Origin: an uncultured Cellvibrio sp.
GTDB lineage: Bacteria; Pseudomonadota; Gammaproteobacteria; Pseudomonadales; Cellvibrionaceae
Assembly: GCA_946482385.1 (NCBI GenBank)
Contig: CAMLRI010000044.1
Span: 1 to 9,441, forward strand
Length of the DNA: 9,441 nt
Direction: 5' to 3'
Numbering within the stretch: the stretch's first letter is position 1; each line of letters begins with the position of its first letter. Positions 7,659-9,441 of this stretch are shown here, piece by piece. The notes below the pieces were generated by a model that worked only from the letters and a program-made list of their open reading frames with translations, was not told where the DNA came from and made no database searches. The position numbers and the translations under genes are program-made.

Positions 7659-8392
7659 GATTTTTTGTCCTCTTCGATCAGCGTACCTTCATTGCCGCCA
7701 ACAACAATGTTCAGCAGTGCGCCCACTTTGTTCATGCGGAATACCCGCACCGGCATATCGTGCTCGCGGCACAGGCAGATGGCAGTTAAATCCATAACAC
7801 CCAGTTTTTTATCCAACACTTCGTCGTAGGAAAGACGGTCGTACTTGGTGGCACTGGGGTCTTTTTTGGGGTCGGCAGTATACACGCCATCGACCTTGGT
7901 CGCTTTAAGCACTATATCCGCCTCGACTTCGATGCCGCGCAAACAGGCGGCAGAGTCGGTGGTAAAGAAGGGGTTGCCGGTGCCAGCCGAGAAAATAACC
8001 ACTTCACCGGAATTCAGGAAGCGGATGGCGCGGCGGCGGTCATAGTGCTCGACCACACCGCTCATGGGGATGGCCGACATCACCCGCGAGGATATATTGG
8101 AGCGCTCCAGGGCATCGCGCATGGCCAGGGCATTCATCACCGTTGCCAGCATACCCATGTGGTCGCCAGTCACACGATCCAGGCCGGCGGCGCTCAGGGC
8201 TGCGCCGCGAAACAGGTTGCCGCCGCCAATCACCAAGCCGACCTGCACACCTATACCCACCAACTGGCCAATTTCCAGGGCCATTTTGTCCAGAACCTTG
8301 GGGTCTATACCGAAGCCTTCGGTGCCCATCAGCTCTTCGCCGCTCAACTTCAACAAAATACGCTTGTACTTTTTATCTCTGGGCCCAGACAT
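7655..8392 (-). CDS. pyrH: Uridylate (UMP) kinase
   Basis: PyrH phosphorylates UMP to UDP with ATP, the bacterial hexameric enzyme of the amino-acid-kinase fold, cytoplasmic and usually essential for UTP and CTP supply. With the ATG at 8392 the product is 245 residues (E. coli 241). Visible motifs are KLSGE at 15-19 (ATP site), GGGN at 56-59, GDHMG at 76-80 with the UMP-binding Asp at 77, TGNPFFTTD at 138-146 (UMP/phosphate contact) and KVDGVY at 166-171. The frame stays open for 23 more codons to 8461, but that stretch runs through the promoter region and has no family similarity. It probably opens the pyrH-frr transcription unit. Its TGA stop overlaps the frr ATG in an ATGA, so frr is probably translationally coupled. 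Confidence 0.98.
   Translation of the reverse strand: MSGPRDKKYKRILLKLSGEELMGTEGFGIDPKVLDKMALEIGQLVGIGVQVGLVIGGGNLFRGAALSAAGLDRVTGDHMGMLATVMNALAMRDALERSNISSRVMSAIPMSGVVEHYDRRRAIRFLNSGEVVIFSAGTGNPFFTTDSAACLRGIEVEADIVLKATKVDGVYTADPKKDPSATKYDRLSYDEVLDKKLGVMDLTAICLCREHDMPVRVFRMNKVGALLNIVVGGNEGTLIEEDKKS
7668..7672 (-). promoter_or_regulatory. frr ribosome binding site inside pyrH
   Basis: GAGGA on the minus strand lies within the last codons of pyrH, nine bases upstream of the frr ATG. With the four-base ATGA stop/start overlap it supports both independent entry and re-initiation at frr. Confidence 0.75.
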
Positions 8393-8400
8393 AAACGCTT

Positions 8401-8404
8401 CTCC
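8401..8404 (-). promoter_or_regulatory. pyrH ribosome binding site
   Basis: The minus strand has GGAG eight bases upstream of the ATG at 8392-8390. This decides the pyrH start in favour of [11 protein letters not shown] rather than an upstream in-frame start at 8461 that would lie ahead of the putative promoter. Confidence 0.85.
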
Positions 8405-8440
8405 TATCTGCCAGGTTCGGACGACGTAAAAAATCGCCGC

Positions 8441-8449
8441 AGTGTAACA
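8441..8449 (-). promoter_or_regulatory. Candidate extended -10 promoter for pyrH
   Basis: The minus strand reads TGTTACACT, that is TG-n-TACACT, an extended -10 element matching TATAAT at four of six positions including the key T, A and final T. No good -35 hexamer lies 16-18 bases upstream, which an extended -10 can tolerate. The predicted start would be near 8434, giving a leader of about 40 bases before the pyrH ATG. The tsf terminator just upstream makes an independent promoter likely. Its exact position is inference. Confidence 0.5.
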
Positions 8450-8471
8450 GAAAACCCCCACCAGTTAGCAC

Positions 8472-8491
8472 CCCAGGCAGCACAGCCTGGG
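8472..8491 (-). repeat. Hairpin in the tsf-pyrH spacer without a T-run
   Basis: A 7-bp perfect inverted repeat (CCCAGGC / GCCTGGG) with a six-base loop lies between the tsf terminator and the putative pyrH promoter. No T-run follows it on either strand, so it is not a second intrinsic terminator. It could be a protein-binding palindrome upstream of pyrH or chance; the sequence does not decide. Confidence 0.45.
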
Positions 8492-8512
8492 CGATGATTT
8501 AGCGCAAAGAAT

Positions 8513-8544
8513 AAAAAAGCCCCGCATCCTGGAATGCGGGGCTT
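8513..8544 (-). terminator. Intrinsic terminator downstream of tsf
   Basis: Read on the minus strand, an 11-bp perfect stem AAGCCCCGCAT / ATGCGGGGCTT (8534-8544 with 8517-8527) closes a six-base loop and runs into six T residues (8518-8513). It starts 23 bases after the tsf stop. This is a canonical Rho-independent terminator and separates tsf transcription from pyrH. Confidence 0.93.
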
Positions 8545-8567
8545 CGGGGTATAGCAGGTACAGCGGA

Positions 8568-9437
8568 TTAGGCTTTGGCAGCAGCTACTTGAGCGGCAAC
8601 CTCGGCAGCAAAGTCCACTACAGCAACTTCGATACCTTCGCCCACTTCCAAACGCACAAAGCTCTTCACAGTAGCGCCGCCAGCTTTGGCGAATTGCGCA
8701 ACAGTTTGCTCCGGGTTTTTAACGAAAGGTTGGTCAACCAGGCTGGCTTCCTTGAGGAATTTGCTGATGCGGCCAACAATCATCTTCTCAACAATTTCAG
8801 CTGGCTTGCCGGCCATATCTGGCTGGGCGCGGATGATTTCTTTTTCCTTATCAACCACATCGGCAGGCATTTGGTCGGAGCTAACCACTTGTGGGTTAAC
8901 CGCAGCAACGTGCATGGCAACATCTTTAGCCACTTCTTCGCTGCCACCTTCCAACTGCACCAATACCGCGATGCGATTGTTCAGGTGCAAGTAACCGCCC
9001 ACTACACCGCCTTCAACCAGGCTGATGCGGCGCACACTGATTTTCTCGCCAATTTTTTGCACCAGCGCCTCGCGCGCTGCTTCCAGCTCGCCGGCCATCA
9101 CAGCGGCAACATCGGTTTGCTTGGTGGTGAAGGCTTTTTCCAACACGCTGTTTACAAAGGCCAGGAAGCCGGCATCGCGGGCAACGAAGTCAGTTTCAGA
9201 GTTAACTTCGATAGCTACGCCGTAGCTGTTATCGGCAGCCACTTTAACGGCAACTACGCCGTCAGCAGCGGTGCGGCCTTCTTTTTTAGCGGCTTTCAAG
9301 CCAGATACTTTACGCAGGTTTTCAATGGCCAGTTCGATATCGCCATTGGCTTCACCCAGGGCTTTTTTACATTCCATCATGCCCAAGCCAGTGCGGTCAC
9401 GCAGTTCTTTTACCAGTGCAGGAGTAACAGCGCTCAT
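8568..9437 (-). CDS. tsf: Elongation factor Ts (EF-Ts)
   Basis: EF-Ts is the cytoplasmic guanine-nucleotide exchange factor that displaces GDP from EF-Tu so that EF-Tu can reload with GTP during translation elongation. The 289-residue protein is close to the E. coli length (about 283). The N-terminal UBA-like domain (about 1-55) carries [12 protein letters not shown] at 16-27. The core contains TDFVAR at 82-87, whose Asp and Phe correspond to the EF-Tu-contacting pair of E. coli, and a conserved YLH at 149-151. The ATG start is 4 bases from the window edge, so the ribosome binding site cannot be seen, but [17 protein letters not shown] is the usual family N-terminus. rpsB would be expected just upstream. 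A strong intrinsic terminator follows the TAA stop, so tsf probably ends the rpsB-tsf transcript. Nothing looks unusual. Identity is essentially certain. Confidence 0.98.
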   Translation of the reverse strand: MSAVTPALVKELRDRTGLGMMECKKALGEANGDIELAIENLRKVSGLKAAKKEGRTAADGVVAVKVAADNSYGVAIEVNSETDFVARDAGFLAFVNSVLEKAFTTKQTDVAAVMAGELEAAREALVQKIGEKISVRRISLVEGGVVGGYLHLNNRIAVLVQLEGGSEEVAKDVAMHVAAVNPQVVSSDQMPADVVDKEKEIIRAQPDMAGKPAEIVEKMIVGRISKFLKEASLVDQPFVKNPEQTVAQFAKAGGATVKSFVRLEVGEGIEVAVVDFAAEVAAQVAAAKA

Positions 9438-9441
9438 GGTT

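Noticed and set aside
8393..8461. A 23-codon N-terminal extension of pyrH in the same frame
   Set aside because: It runs through the likely promoter, has no family similarity, and the ATG at 8392 has a well spaced GGAG and gives the usual PyrH length.
1..9441. Mobile elements, CRISPR arrays, tRNA or rRNA genes, prophage or defence genes
   Set aside because: None is visible; the eight conserved genes fill the window and all gaps are 175 bases or shorter.

Overview
The window is a conserved gammaproteobacterial housekeeping cluster. All eight genes lie on the minus strand, so transcription runs from high to low coordinates: tsf, pyrH, frr, uppS, cdsA, dxr, rseP, bamA. The order frr-uppS-cdsA-dxr-rseP-bamA is, as I recall it, the arrangement of Pseudomonas and relatives; in E. 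coli dxr lies between frr and uppS. With the outer-membrane genes and the protein sequences, this points to a Gram-negative gammaproteobacterium of the Pseudomonas/Cellvibrio kind. The genus is an inference.

Layout: tsf (8568-9437, EF-Ts) ends at a textbook intrinsic terminator (8513-8544). The 175-base gap to pyrH holds that terminator, a second hairpin and a candidate extended -10 promoter for pyrH. pyrH (7655-8392, UMP kinase) overlaps frr (7101-7658, ribosome recycling factor) by ATGA. A 120-base spacer with two hairpins separates frr from uppS (6231-6980, undecaprenyl diphosphate synthase, GTG start). uppS overlaps cdsA (5381-6238, CDP-diacylglycerol synthase) by 8 bases. dxr (4182-5375, DXP reductoisomerase) follows after 5 bases, rseP (2783-4156, site-2 protease) after 25, and bamA (77-2734, outer-membrane protein insertase) after 48. 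A strong hairpin with a short T-run (33-72) sits 4 bases past the bamA stop.

The genes join translation (EF-Ts, RRF), nucleotide supply (UMP kinase) and envelope building. Dxr feeds the isoprenoid pathway whose C55 product UppS makes as the cell-wall lipid carrier. CdsA supplies CDP-diacylglycerol for phospholipids. BamA inserts outer-membrane proteins, and RseP acts in the envelope-stress pathway that senses their misfolding.

I see no mobile element, CRISPR array, RNA gene, prophage or defence system, and no unknown protein-coding gene. The less ordinary features are in detail: an EF-hand-like sequence and extra cysteines in the surface loops of BamA, a six-codon minicistron ending on the bamA start codon, and hairpins in the spacers. 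Nothing here supports a claim of a wholly new system.
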